From assembly GCA_002914845.1 (NCBI GenBank), contig JXTC01000118.1, forward strand, positions 460,580-524,579: DNA of 64,000 nucleotides, written 5' to 3'. This document shows, piece by piece, positions 12,233 to 23,910 of the stretch. The stretch is from Trema orientale. Its lineage: Eukaryota > Streptophyta > Magnoliopsida > Rosales > Cannabaceae. Made by a program: the position numbers and the translations under genes. Below the pieces are notes generated by a model that ran no database searches, was not told the origin of the DNA, and saw only the letters and a list, made by a program, of their open reading frames with translations. Numbering within the stretch: position 1 is the stretch's first letter; every line of letters starts with the position of its first letter.

Positions 12233-13810
12233 TGTTGCTATATGACTGTAAACTGAAAGCCAAAATCCTTTAGTTCAGCCAATGCATAGCCAAAACAAAA
12301 CGGTGCTAAAGTTATTACTTTTTCTTGTTCCATGCCAGCTATGTACCCCTAGGTTAAAGTCCTCCTACATAAATTTATTTATATAAATATTTTAAAAAAA
12401 TAAAAAATAAAACGGAAAGAAAAGAGAAAAGAAATCCTAAAAGATGGAAATTAAGTTACTCGCTGTACTAGTAGCCCATAAAAAAGTAAAGCAATTTTTT
12501 TAAAAAAAACAAAATGTAAAATTAAAGAGAGTCATCACCACCAATGCCTAAAGGGACAATTGAAGTTAAAGTAAATGAAATTCCATTATAATCCAATATA
12601 AAATAAAAGGCATTATCTTTCTTTTTAATCCAAGAAATTTTTTTAAAAAAAAAAATTAAAGTTCATATAGATTCCCATGCTTTAGCATTAAAGAAAGAAA
12701 CAAAAAAAAATAAAGAAAATAGCTTTCCGATGAGTCATGGGAGGGAGGTCAAATAGTCATCCAAAAAATGTAACATGATGGCTTGCATCTACTGCAAGAT
12801 GTAAAGGTTTTTACACGTAGTGATCAAAAAGAGAAATGACAGTTGTAAAGATTCTTCAGATTTTAAAATAATGAGTTAATATGATTCCCTTTTTTAAAAA
12901 ATGAATAAATTGCACCAACCAACACCAAAAAAAAAAAAAAAAAAAAAAAAAAGAAAGAAAAAAAAAAAGGAAAAATAAAAAGACATATCCAACCATTAAT
13001 TACTAGGACTCTACACCTTTCGCCTTTCGGTTCCTCTTTTTGGGATGTAAATAAGAAATTATCATTTCCATGTGTCTTTTAAATTTTAGTAGACTTGCTC
13101 ATAATATAAATAGTTTTGATGGACGTCCCATATTTCCCCACCAAAAAAAAAAAAAAAAAGAGAAAAGAGTAGACTTAGCATTACATAGTACATCATGAAG
13201 AACAAATCTATCCAATTCTTTTTTTAATTACATGTGATTACGTTGTCAATTAGTTGAGTTTGTTACTAGATTATTTTTTTATTTTTGTTATTTTCTTTTA
13301 ACTTTAAGGAAATGAGAGTTTTAACATACGAATTTCTTTATTGGGAGCATGTGTACTTACCATCGGACTAAATTTGTGATCACGTTATTATATTTTGAGA
13401 TAAAATTTTGTAATGAAAAAAAATACCTAATGACCTTACATCTTGTTGTCTAGTGCTCTAATAGTTTTCTTTTTATACTTTTTTCAAAAAAAGAATAATA
13501 ATACAACAAATTGTTCCTCCTTTGAAGTTAGGATTTTTTTATTTTTTATTTTAATTTAGAAATGATCACCCTTGAAAATTTCTATTATTTTCTTCTCTCT
13601 TTAAAACTGAAGTTATTCTTATTAATCCTCACCTTTTTAGCACACTTAACCAAGATCCATTTCATGATAGAGTCAAGTTTAAAGCACATTTATATTGTTA
13701 GGTGTATAGAGCTTAATTATATCGATGAAAATCACCCAAAACGAAATATTTCATACTTTAATAAGAGTATATTAGTAAGAGATATTTTTAGATTTTACCC
13801 ATGTATTTAG
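12233..13810. other. gene-free AT-rich DNA
   Basis: Holds long poly-A tracts (12927-12968 and 13143-13159) and no convincing gene. The 82-aa frame at 13562-13807 has random-looking composition and no recognisable domain. Confidence 0.5.
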
Positions 13811-14090
13811 GTTACCTAATTTTTTCCTTCTATATAAAGGGTTATTGGGGTGTCAGAATATGGTTAGTGAGATTAGAGAGAATTCGAAGATTCTGAAAGG
13901 TGTGTGAGGTGTGAGTTTTTCTCGTAATCTTTCTTCATAATTTAGTAAAAACATACAACGGTAGAAACTCACGTTGAGAGTAAACTACTATAAAGTTGTG
14001 GGTGTTTGCTTGATTTTATTTTCTGCTTTATTGCTTTCTCAATAATAAATAATGAGGTACATTAACATTCAACAAATAGTGCATGGACCC
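13811..14090 (+). mobile_element. LTR-like promoter/leader fragment (uncertain)
   Basis: TATATAAAGG (13833) is followed by a leader-like region, a GTGTGAG-rich stretch and AATAAATAATGAG near 14043. This order resembles the R-U5 part of an LTR, but no termini or duplication were identified. Confidence 0.25.
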
Positions 14091-14155
14091 GGTCTAGCTA
14101 GTTGAATTATATTCTTACTCGACCTAGTACAACATGCATGACCAAGGTCCTCGAA

Positions 14156-14351
14156 AGAAAATTACCTAATTTTAATCATGGATGTATGATCCTAGTGAAA
14201 GTTCTAAAAGAGACAAGAAGAGGTTAAGTGATTTTTATTAAATTATATAGACAAGAAAATTACCTAATTCTAATCATGAATGTATGATCCTAGTAAAGGT
14301 TCTAAAAGAGACAAGAAGAGGTTAAGTGATTTTTATTAAATTATATAGACA
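14156..14351. repeat. 98-bp tandem duplication
   Basis: Two copies (14156-14253 and 14254-14351) of a 98-bp unit beginning AAGAAAATTACCTAATT and ending near ATTATATAGACA, with only a handful of substitutions. Non-coding and apparently recent. Confidence 0.8.
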
Positions 14352-15282
14352 TTTCTTAGTACTTGTAGTGTAAAATGGAGGTTTATATAAGAGAATATTC
14401 AAAAGTAGAAGTTAAACTGATTAAGCTCTATTAATTTAAAGCGGGTTACGTAGCGTAAATATTCATTCATATCACAACTTCCATTCTAATGAGGTGTATA
14501 TAAATATACATCAGCTATCACATTTATGAACTATGTCATAACCATGTGTTGATAAAAATCAGAAATTAAATTCAAACAAGTACAAGACTTAAAGAGAATT
14601 TTCATAATGTACCCTCTTACATTAAAACCCTTTTAATACCACCCCGAAAAAAAAGAGTAAAGAAATTACCAATGAAAAATTATTACTGGAGCCTCTAGTC
14701 ATACTCTTATTGAACTTCCACAAGGAATTATCAACGCAATATTTTTAAAAATCTAATGAGATCCTTGAATTTTCTACATGATGCATAACTTGTATATCCA
14801 TATGTATTTATAATGTGGGAACTCAAATCATCTAAATCTAATTATGTCTAGTGATAATCACTTCACACCATCCGATATATGGGATCTCAATTTCGAATAT
14901 CTCGTCTCCTAAGAAATCATCTACCTAATTTTAGTGACCTTTTTCATATCCAGCTAGTGAAGAGATGCACATTATCTAATCTTTGAAACTGACTATTCAA
15001 TTTGGACATAAATGAAGACAAAATATTAGAAAGGAGATTAAATTTTGATAAAATCACTGTTGGAGAGCCTTTCGTTTTTTATAAACAAGTTTATGTCTCG
15101 TCCTTCGTCATTAGAGAGGCTCTCGTTGTTCGGGTGCCTTGGATATATAGACATATGTATACGCTAAAACTCATTTGTGTCAGAATATGGCTACTGAGAT
15201 CAATTACGAAGTTGTTGATGGCTTGTTTCTTACAAATTTCACTACCTTAAAAGAAAAAATAAAATAAAATCCATTTTGAATA
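14352..15282. other. gene-free AT-rich DNA
   Basis: No supported feature. The 82-aa frame at 15002-15247 has no recognisable motif and no splice-compatible partner exons. Confidence 0.45.
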
Positions 15283-15290
15283 ACACTTAG

Positions 15291-16104
15291 TAGGGGTGGC
15301 AATTTGGGTTACGGCACGATGACACGACACGAACACGACACGATTTTTTGCCGGTTAGGGTTGAAGAAAAATGGTGCGGGTCGAGTTCGGGTCGACCAGC
15401 CTGACACGAATAAAAAAACGGGTCGGATTCTGGTCAACCCGCTTGACACGAACTTTACCCGTTTGACCCGCTAACAAATATATATATAATTAAAGGGCGC
15501 GTCTACAGTAGGGGCGTCCCTACGTAGGGCCCTGTCTATTCACCGTTGGATGAGAATCTGTATATAAATAGATTCTCCACAGATTCCCGTTATTCTCCAC
15601 AGATTTCCATCAAACGATAATTAAGACATGACCTTACGTAGGGACGCCCCTACCGTAGCCATCCCCATAATTAAATTATAAAAATATTTTTTATTTAATT
15701 TGTTTATGACTATTATTATAGATATATTTAATTTGTACAATGTAAGTGTTTGGGATTATAAGTTATTAATTATATTTATAAATTACTCCTAATTTATTTA
15801 TTTTAAAATGAGATAATAATAGCATTAGAAAAAGAAAATATAAGTAAAAAAAATACGGGTCATAGTGGGTTGGTGGGTCAAAAACGGGTTGACGGGTCAA
15901 AATCGGGTTGTGGGTTGGATGTTATTCACCAAGCGGGTTGCGCGGGTCGGGTTCGGGTCAACCCGTTTTAGGTGCGGATCGGGTTAGTGTTGATAGTTTT
16001 CTGACACGACGGGTCACGGGTGGGTTCGAGTTGACATAATTTATGTATATATTAGACTTCAACCCGACACAAATCCAATCCGTCGACACGAATTAACACC
16101 CCTA
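15291..16104. mobile_element. hAT-like non-autonomous element, 814 bp
   Basis: Ends TAGGGGTG and CACCCCTA are inverted repeats, flanked by a perfect 8-bp duplication ACACTTAG (15283-15290 and 16105-16112), the hallmark size of hAT transposition. The interior is unusually GC-rich with repeated ACACGAC, GGGTCGGG and CAACCCG words and no transposase. A 172-bp MITE is nested inside (15495-15666), so the hAT-like insertion is older. The superfamily call rests on TIR and duplication length. Confidence 0.8.
15495..15666. mobile_element. 172-bp hairpin MITE copy 1 (Mutator-like)
   Basis: Begins GGGCGCGTCTACAGTAGG and ends CTACCGTAGCCATCCCC, flanked by a perfect 9-bp duplication ATAATTAAA (15486-15494 and 15667-15675). 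The interior is an almost complete hairpin: arms CCTACGTAGGG near both ends and GATGAGAATCTGT against ACAGATTTCCATC. Inserted inside the hAT-like element. Confidence 0.85.
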
Positions 16105-16112
16105 ACACTTAG

Positions 16113-16972
16113 ATGATTGAATGATTTTTAATTAGTAAGGTCTACGTGGTAGTTGGAAAATGGGAATAAACCCCTCTCTCAGAGGTCAAGGTGGCAAAGT
16201 CCCCAAGTCATTAGTAAGAGTATGTTGCAGATTCTGCACTGTACTGGGTTGTCCTAGTTTTCCTCATCTATAAGACATTAGTGAGCGAATTTAGGTTAAA
16301 TAATATTATAAAGAGAAATCGCAAAAACATAAAAAGTGTAAGATTTTCCTTTTTCTTTATCATAGTAAAATTTACACTTGTTAAAAGTAGAAGTAACCCT
16401 CACATTAAAAATAAACCACTTGTAAAATTGCGTAGTGATTGTTTTCTATTTTTCCTCTTGTTAGTGAAAAATTAAGGTATTTAATCCATAACATATTCGA
16501 ACTTCGAATCTGATACATGGTATCAAGTGCCTCTTCCACTTCATATTTAGCTTTGCATAGAGCTTTGTAGTTTTTCCTCCTTTGTTGTTAATTTCTTGTT
16601 TCGTTAACTTTGTTTTTTGTATGTTTGTTTCTGTTTGTTGGTTTAGTGAAGGCTTAGTTATTAATAAATAAATAAACGAACGACCAGGAAACATTCAATA
16701 TATTTTGAAAAGCATTTCTTAAAATATTTTAATAAACTGTGGTGAACTTTCATTTCAACTGAATGCACATATTTTTTAATCCATTTGAGTAATGAAATAA
16801 AAAAGCACACAGCTAGTAGATATTTTCAACTTAAGAAATCACCTACTTTCAATGCTTAAGAACTGAAATTCACAAGCTAAATAAATTCAAAAACTTAGGT
16901 CCATTCATAAACCTCACTTAAGTGGATTCAATGCTCTAGTTTTTACCACGCAACCATACAAGAAGACCCAAT

Positions 16973-17004
<32 letters not shown>

Positions 17005-17484
17005 AGTGAAAATTTTTAACCCATTTGTTATTGTCAAAGCAAATAACGTTCTTGAAAAAAAAAAAAAAGAAAAGAAAAGGGAACAAAAGTGAGAAAGTAA
17101 GCACAATCAGTAGTCTCATTGTAAACTTTTTCGAATTTTTCAATTTTCCTAAAGAAAGAAAAAGCAAAAGCCTAAACAGCCGCTGGAACAATTTACATCC
17201 ACAATTACAGCCACAGAAGAAAACCCTCCCACCAACAATACAACCCCTCACAACACTCACCCCCACCACCTACTACACAGACGAAATTATAAAAAGTAAA
17301 AAAGAAAATAAAAATGATAAGGATAAGGATGAGACGAAGCTAAAAACATAAAAATAAAATTAAAAATAAAAATTAGCTCATAGAACTAAATTTTAGCCTA
17401 ACAAATCAGTCTCTTCTCTCACTCGTAGTCATCACCATCATCATCATCATCATCGTCATCGTCACTCTAAGCTCAGCTCCTAAC
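16113..17484. other. intergenic DNA downstream of HMGA gene
   Basis: Contains an (AAC)n microsatellite (about 16974-17004), a poly-A/G tract (17055-17080) and a CAT/CGT trinucleotide tract (17427-17465) that probably lies in the 3' UTR of the HMGA gene. The overlapping 108-aa frames near 17000-17350 on both strands are products of these simple repeats. No other gene is seen. Confidence 0.55.
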
Positions 17485-18185
17485 TCAACAAGCCACAGGC
17501 GCCACAGCTGGCTTCACCTTCGGCGGCCTTCCCCTCCCCCTCGGCTCGCCGCCGCCACTGGAGGCCGGAGCCGGAGTGGTCTTTGTCTTCTTCGGCGGCC
17601 GGCCGCGTGGCCTGCCGGAGCCGGGAGTCCTCTCCTTCGGCGGCGGTGGCGGAGCGAACGGATCTCTCGGCTTCGGTGGCCGGCCACGTGGCCTCGGCGG
17701 CGAAATCACGGCTCCCGGCGGGAGAGGAACCTTCGGCTTGGGCGGACGGCCTCGGCCTCTCTTGGGCGGCGCGTTGGGGTCGGGCTTCATGTAGTTGTTC
17801 TTGACGAGGACGAGCTCGCCGCTCTGCCTCATCCGGTTGAGGTGGTGCGAGAGGAGCGTGGTGTGAGCCACCGGCAAATTGCCGTACGTGGCCTCGATTT
17901 GCTTCGATATGGCCGACTTGTTCGAGCCATTGGGCTCGTTCAAGGCCTCGATCGCCGCGATTATTAGCTACGGAGGGGAAAAAAGAAAAAAAAAAAAAAA
18001 AAAAAAAAAAAGCCAGAAGAAAAGAAAAGAAAAGCTTGAATCAGGAAAATTTTCGTGAAAATTTCAACTACATCGGGCGAAAATGGAGGAAAATTCGGTT
18101 ATTTTACCTCTGAGTACTGAGGGAGAGACGGAACTGGTGGTGGAGGAGCGTTATTCGCGTTACCATCCGAGTTCTCAGTAGCCAT
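17485..18185 (-). CDS. HMGA-type AT-hook protein with linker-histone H15 domain
   Basis: Two exons, 18185-18108 (78 bp) and 17967-17485 (483 bp), are joined across a 140-bp GT-AG intron and encode 186 aa. The start is the first ATG of exon 1 (MATENSDGN...). After a Pro-rich lead, residues ~24-88 form the winged-helix H1/H5 domain (AAIEALNEPNGSNKSAIS, then LLSHHLNRM). The C-terminal half has four AT-hooks with the core RGRPPK: KRGRGRPPKPK, PRPRGRPPKPR, GRPRGRPPKK, PRGRGRPPKVK. This matches plant HMGA (HMG-I/Y-like) proteins such as Arabidopsis At1g14900, about 200 aa with four hooks, which bind the minor groove of AT-rich DNA in nuclear chromatin. The coding part is strikingly GC-rich against its surroundings. 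No disabling change was seen. Family assignment is firm; expression is inferred only. Confidence 0.95.
17968..18107 (-). other. intron of HMGA gene
   Basis: The donor follows CTCAGAG (GTAAAATAACC) and the acceptor is CCTCCGTAG. A long T run in transcript sense (17983-18011) precedes the acceptor as its polypyrimidine tract. It splits the codons just inside the H15 domain (PQYSE/LIIAAIE). Confidence 0.9.
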
Positions 18186-18740
18186 AACCGTTTGGTTCCA
18201 GAGAAAATGAGTGCTTGGATAGTGAGAAAATCTAGAGAGAGGAAGAGAAAAAAAAGGAAGTTAGAGAGAGAAAGTGGTGGTTTGGTGGCAAAGGAACGCA
18301 GAGACAGTAGGTAAAGTTGGGGAGGTTTTTAAAATGGGGTTTGTTCTGGATCGGATCGAAAAAAAAAAAAATGAAAAAATGGAAGAGGATGAGGGAGTGA
18401 TCCAACGGCTGGGGAATACGAGTTTGGTTACTGATCCAACGGTTTTGCTTCTTTTACAACGAGAACGCGCGGATCGATGACGTGGATAAAGACTCAATTG
18501 GGGATTCGGACACTGTGAGGAGAGATTTACTACTTTGCCCCTCATTTTGAATTTTTAGGCGTTTCGAAATTAAGCGGAGTCAGAATCACCTGTCTATGAT
18601 ATCCCTGCAGTCACCACGTGTCGATTAGGGAAGGGCTATATTGGTGAAGCTAAGGCAGGAAAATATTACGATCTGACCCAATAGGATGTTGACATTAAAT
18701 CGAGCTCACGTGAGGTTGATGACGTGGGATCACTGAGTTT
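18186..18740 (-). promoter_or_regulatory. HMGA upstream region with ACGT-core motifs
   Basis: Immediately upstream lies a pyrimidine-rich (transcript sense) 5' UTR-like stretch at 18225-18275. Further up are four ACGT-core elements: TGACGTGG (18478-18485), CACGTG (18615-18620), CACGTG (18707-18712) and TGACGTGG (18720-18727). Such G-box/ABRE-like motifs bind plant bZIP and bHLH factors. Regulation by light, stress or hormone is only inferred. Confidence 0.5.
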
Positions 18741-18753
18741 GAGAGAGCTGGGA

Positions 18754-18939
18754 TCAGGCATCCAAGTGCGGAAAGCCGGGGCCCACCTTAATAACCGTGG
18801 AATCGTCCGCCAGAGATGTATTCATGTAGGTGTACGGAGGACGGTGCTCCTTAGGAGCAGAGCCCTTCCCGCCAATAAGGAACTGGAATCCCTGCTCTGA
18901 TATTTTTCTGATGACTTTTTTTGAAGAGTGTTTGACCAA
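18754..18939 (-). pseudogene. possible isolated exon or gene fragment, unknown product
   Basis: A 61-aa open frame ends at TGA (18754-18756). Its last ~45 residues (from SEQGFQFLIGG to GPGFPHLDA) have balanced, non-repetitive composition and higher GC than the flanks, unlike shadow frames here. On the minus strand it is preceded by a possible acceptor (AAATATCAG). I found no other exons and do not recognise the protein. It may be a terminal exon, a captured gene fragment, or chance. Confidence 0.25.
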
Positions 18940-18959
18940 ACATCCCTAGGTGGCTCTCA

Positions 18960-19457
18960 AGAATCAGAATTCAACCGGTCTGTACTTTTTTCCCTCTTTG
19001 AATAATTGTGTGTATATATATATATATATGTGTGTTTAACTATAAAGTAAGAGTTGCCTAACGCTAAAGTTAACCATAGATAAGTTTGTAGTAACATTTT
19101 CAAGTAGCAGATGATTTTTTTGGGGCCTTAAAATATGAAGATTTATTTCCTATTTTTTGGGGCCTAAAATAATGAAGATTTATTTCCTATTATCCAATTA
19201 CTTGATACAGAGTCGGAACTACATCCTACATATTAATAAATGAGATTAATCAATTAACTTCGTAATTTATTCTGTATCAGAGACAAAAACTCATAATTAA
19301 CAAGTATTATCTTTACTATGCCTTAGAAGATTTATGATACATGTTTATTAATCTGTAATTTAGAAAAAAAAATTTAGATTATTTCTGTTTCGTGTGTTTA
19401 TTTACATGATTAGGAAATGAATTTTATTTGGCTTCAACATGATTTGAGAATAACAAT
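18960..19457. other. gene-free DNA before copia relic
   Basis: Contains a (TA)n/(TG)n microsatellite (about 19009-19036) and a ~43-bp tandem duplication (about 19113-19192) with the phrase GAAGATTTATTTCCTATT. If the gag relic downstream once had a 5' LTR it should end here, but this stretch does not resemble the LTR-like segments at 23911 or 27913. Confidence 0.45.
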
Positions 19458-19469
19458 TGGTATCAGAGC
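19458..19469 (+). other. retrotransposon primer-binding site
   Basis: TGGTATCAGAGC is complementary to the 3' end of plant initiator tRNA-Met and is the standard PBS of Ty1/copia elements. It sits 36 bp upstream of the gag start codon. Confidence 0.8.
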
Positions 19470-19504
19470 TTAATGCTCAATTTTAAATACTTAACCATGT
19501 GGAG

Positions 19505-20835
19505 ATGGCATACCAAACAATTTTCAAAATCTTCCAAATTAAGGGTTTTCAACTAAACCACCATTTTTCAATGGTATTAACTGCCATATTTGGAAAATTA
19601 AAATGCTTAAATTTCTTAAAATTATGAATGATGATTTATGTAATATTGTGGTTCATATATTCCTAAGAAAATAATTGACAATAAATTTGTTGAAAAAGAA
19701 TTTTATGAATTTGATGATAATGATAATATCATGTTTTCTAAAAATAGATGTACTTTAAATTGTTTATTATGTGGTATAGATGTAAATATTTATAATAGTG
19801 TACAAGTAGCTGCTAATGCCTATGAAATGTGAAAAATAATTGAAAGCTCATATGAAAACGCAGGTCAAATTAAAGAAAGTAAAATTAGTATGCTTGTACA
19901 TGATTATGAGTTATTTGAAATGAAAAGTGGTGAATCTATTGCTCAAATATTTATTAGATTTATAAACATCACTAATGATCTTCATACTCTTAGGAAAACT
20001 TATAGTAATACCAAAATAGTAACAAAGATTTTAAAAACCTTAACAAAAGCACATCAAAAAGAGGTTGTTGTTATCCAAGAAGAGAAAGACGTCACCAATG
20101 TTCCTCTAGAAGAACTCATCAAATTTCTCATTTCTCATGAGATCATGATGATCAAGAACAAAAATCAAAATGGGAAAAAAGAAAAGGAAATGAAAGCCAC
20201 ATGTGTTAATAATAAAAACGATGAATTAAATGAAGAAATTCAAGAGGAGATTGGCAACATGTGCTTCATGGCTATCGATGGCGAGGTAAAATCTCTTGAA
20301 CTCAATGATGACTTACTTGATGATTTTGATAATGATAGTGATGAAGAAGAGTTATCATACAATAAGCTACTTGATGATTTTAAGGAATTGCATGATAACT
20401 ACAAATTGCTTGTTTTGAAAAATAATACTTTCAAGAAGAAATTATCTCTTTTATCAAAATAACTTAAAAAATTTTCAAAAGAAAAGGAAGTTATTTTAAC
20501 TTGTGATATATGTGTATCTTTGAAAAATAAAAATACTTCCTTAAAAGAAAAAGTTTTGGATTTAACCAACATTGTCTACAAGTTCACGAATGGAAAGAAG
20601 AATTTTGATTTAATACTTGGCGGACAAAAATATGTTTTTGAGAAATGAGGTATAGGATACAAATATTTTATAAAAGAAAAGTATCTCAAAAATTATTTTG
20701 TCAAAGCAACATCTAATAGCAACTCAAAGTATGTATGTATTTTTTGCAACCAAAATAGATATATAAGCTTTTCATGCTCTATTAAGAAAAATGCATATTT
20801 TGGTATCAAATAATAATGGGTACCAAAGAATACTT
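19505..20835 (+). pseudogene. Ty1/copia gag relic (UBN2/DUF4219 type)
   Basis: A broken gag frame. Near 19560-19605 a frame reads PPFFNGINCHIWKIKM, the DUF4219 signature, offset from the ATG frame by a frameshift. In AYEM-stop-KIIE (near 19830) a TGA replaces the expected Trp. From 19890 to 20462 an open 190-aa stretch carries the UBN2-like core (SGESIAQIFIRF) and an acidic coiled region. After further stops, a zinc knuckle lies at 20736-20777: CIFCNQNRYISFSC, where the CX2CX4HX4C His is Tyr. A WVPK-like phrase follows near 20819. No protease, integrase or RT follows, so the element is truncated. It encoded the capsid-like protein of a retrotransposon and is inactive. Confidence 0.8.
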
Positions 20836-22237
20836 AAATATACGGCCTGCTGCAAGTTTTCGGTAGACCAAAAATAGCTTTTTGATTTTCCAAAAAAATG
20901 GCATAAAAACTAAAAATCTAGAGCATTTTTTCAGCAGACCGGTGGAATTTTTGGTCTGTCGACAATGCCTGTTTTATAGTTTTTTGAAAATTTTTGAGAG
21001 GAAAATAAGAAAAACGATTAAACCAATAACTAAAATATTGAGAAATCATCATTTTAATAAATATGGAATCATTTTTGACGGTTTGAGCAGAACAAATAAT
21101 ATTTTTAAAAGAACTCATGACAATTCATCATAATCAACCATACCAAATTTTATTTATTTCGGTATCTTTATAGGCTTTAAGTACTTAAGCTTAAACTTTT
21201 TAAGAAGACATACCTTGATTGATTGATAAGGATTCTATCTTTCCAAAAGTTCTTCATCTTCTTTGTGTTGAGGCTGGACTTAATTATCATCTTTTGATTT
21301 ATCATTAAGCTTCGATCATTCAAGCTTAATACCTCCGATCATTCAAGCTTAATATCATACCTACAACAATATCATCTATGCATTTCTCCTTGGAGAAGTC
21401 ATTAATTTCATCAAATATCACATGCATAGATCCATTTACTACTTAATTCTTTTGTTGAAAAACTCTCTTTATGCATTACTAGTAGTAGAGTAATCAGGAA
21501 AAGTTTCAACATTGGATTTTGAATCAATATTTTCAAGCTGTCTTTGGTGTTAAAAAAAAATAAAGTATTTGCATCCAAAGACTCTAAACTAACCAATATT
21601 GGGTTTTTCATNAATAAGTCTAATGAATACCCAGTTTAAAACATAATAAATAATATTGACGACTTTACCCTAAAAATATTTTAGTAAAATATTTGCATTC
21701 GACATAACCTTTTTACAACTAATAAAGAAAATCATCTGAATTTTTTTAAAAAGAAAATTAGCAACTACCTCAAGAGCTTAATATTTTTTTTCCAAAAAAA
21801 ATGTAATATTTTTTTTCCAAAAAAAATGACTTACTTTCCAAAGTAACATACTTTATAAATCTTGTTATTTCCAAAAAGATAGACTAAGTAACCCATAACA
21901 AGAATCCTTTAGCAATGATTTGAAATTGTACCCATATTAGTATATTTAACTCTTATATGCTATAATTAATAAATATTTTCTTTTAAATCAAAAAATTATC
22001 TTGAATTAAAATTTTTTTCACAATAATAAATTTTTTGATCAAAAGATATAATCTCATTTGTTCAAAATCTCAAATTGAATATTTGAAAGATTAAAAGAAA
22101 AACTCAATAACTCTAATTACATAGTTAACAAAAATTAAGCATATTATATTTCTAGCAAGGTATTCTCAAAGATAGGTAAAGAATTATTACCGATATTACT
22201 TAAGCTAATGATCTTGTCTTTTGTGTTATCTCCAAAA
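20836..22237. other. retrotransposon-derived DNA, unassigned
   Basis: The stretch 20850-21110 has phrases like GGTAGACCAAAAATAG and CAGCAGACCGG that echo the LTR-like repeats at 24640-24750, suggesting LTR debris. The rest is AT-rich with no coding frame of note. A single ambiguous base (N) lies at 21612. Confidence 0.4.
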
Positions 22238-23910
22238 ATGAAATATCTATCATCATTTCTTTGTGAAAGTTGAGAGCTTGGTGAAGTCATCGATTAAGTT
22301 CATGAAGCAATTATTTTCTTGCTTATTCTTACAACAAATATTCAAATTTGGATTTTGGTACTCACATAACTTTGGGTCCTTGGGGTTTAGTCTTAGAATT
22401 TTCAGCAATTTTTAAATCATTCTCTCTTATTTCTTCGGGTTTTATTTTAATTTTTATTTATAAGCTTAATTTTGATTAACATTAAATACTCATATATGAT
22501 TTAAAATTGTTGCACAATGCATACTGCTTAAACTCTTATATTTGTGTAAATGCTTGATAGTTTTTGTATGACAAACACCATGCATAATAAATTGAATTAC
22601 TAGCGATGTATTTTGAATTCAAAATGACGTATTATTTGAATTCGATATTTATATTTTGTAACTTTGTCATTTTGAATATTTACGGATAATTTTTCATTCT
22701 ATAACTTTATGAAAATTAATTTTTGATGAATATCATATATAAGGTTCTCATTAGCTTTTAAGACTTGAATTGACATTCTTTGAGCTTCAATGATAGTTTA
22801 GACTCTATATAAAGATTTGTCTTGAATATTTCTCTTAGCCTTGATGTCTTATGCTTGATCCTTTATTTTGCATTACTATCTCTCATATATGATTGATCTT
22901 TTCTTACTTTGGTTATTGACATTTTGATTATGATTCATATATTGAGGGGGAGCATGTTTATGATTTGCTTGTGCTAAATTCGTTATTATTATTTTCCCAT
23001 GAATTGTGATATACTCCCTATAGTTTGATAAAAATGAAGAAAAAGAAATTATTTTACTATTGTACTTGAATGATTTGAATTTCTCTTATGCTTTGTAATG
23101 ATTATACTTGGAGAAATATATTTTCAATAAGTGAAATATTAAGATTTAAAGTTTTCATAATCTTGATTTGATACAACTTCTCTATTTTGAATGTACTAAC
23201 ATATAGTTGTCATACTTATTATTAATAGAAGAAGTTTTGCCAAAAATTAAAAAGAATGCTCTTTATTTTACTTTATTATCATATTGTTATTCAATATTTT
23301 GTTTGATATTATTATTTTTATTTTAAAGATTGTTCAATTCTTGATTCCTCCTTATCTCCTTATTATTTAACTTGTCATATTATTTTTCACATGGGGAGAA
23401 AATTATTTTAGTATTTCTCTTTCATATAATTTTACCATAATTTCAAAGGAAAAGAGAAATATATTGAGTTAAAAAGGGGAACCAATCTAGTGTGATTTTG
23501 GATAAGGAGAAATTTTGATTTTTATGTATTAATTTTTCCTAAAAATTTCTACAATCCTACGTATATTTTCAAATCTTTGAGATGTCTAGTTTGAAATTTG
23601 TTTCTATCTTTTCAATGATGTCAAAAGGTGGAGAAAAATGTTGATTTATGAATGTAAAGAGAAAAAGGAAAAATTCATTTATGAGTGTGCATTTTTTAAG
23701 GAGGAGAACTTTATTTAGTACACATTTATATTTAATTTTCTAATAATATATTTATGATGCTTAATTGAGTTAAAAATGGGGAGCAAGTCCCTTTTACTTT
23801 CTCAAGCATATTTTGATAGGGAACCTAAAATATGGTAAGGAATAAAGTAAACTTGTCAAATTTCATATTTCTCATAAATCAATATTTGTCATCATCAAAA
23901 AGGGAGAGAT

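Noticed and set aside
17025-17351. 108-aa frame on plus strand and a 108-aa frame on minus strand in the same place
   Set aside because: Both are driven by the (AAC)n and poly-A tracts; composition is Lys/Thr/Pro or Val-run low complexity, with no domain.
17576-17804. Two plus-strand frames opposite the HMGA AT-hooks
   Set aside because: Antisense shadows of the GC-rich HMGA exon 2.
21612-21612. Single N as a possible assembly break
   Set aside because: Flanking sequence is continuous in character and no duplicated segment ends here, so it was not treated as a junction.
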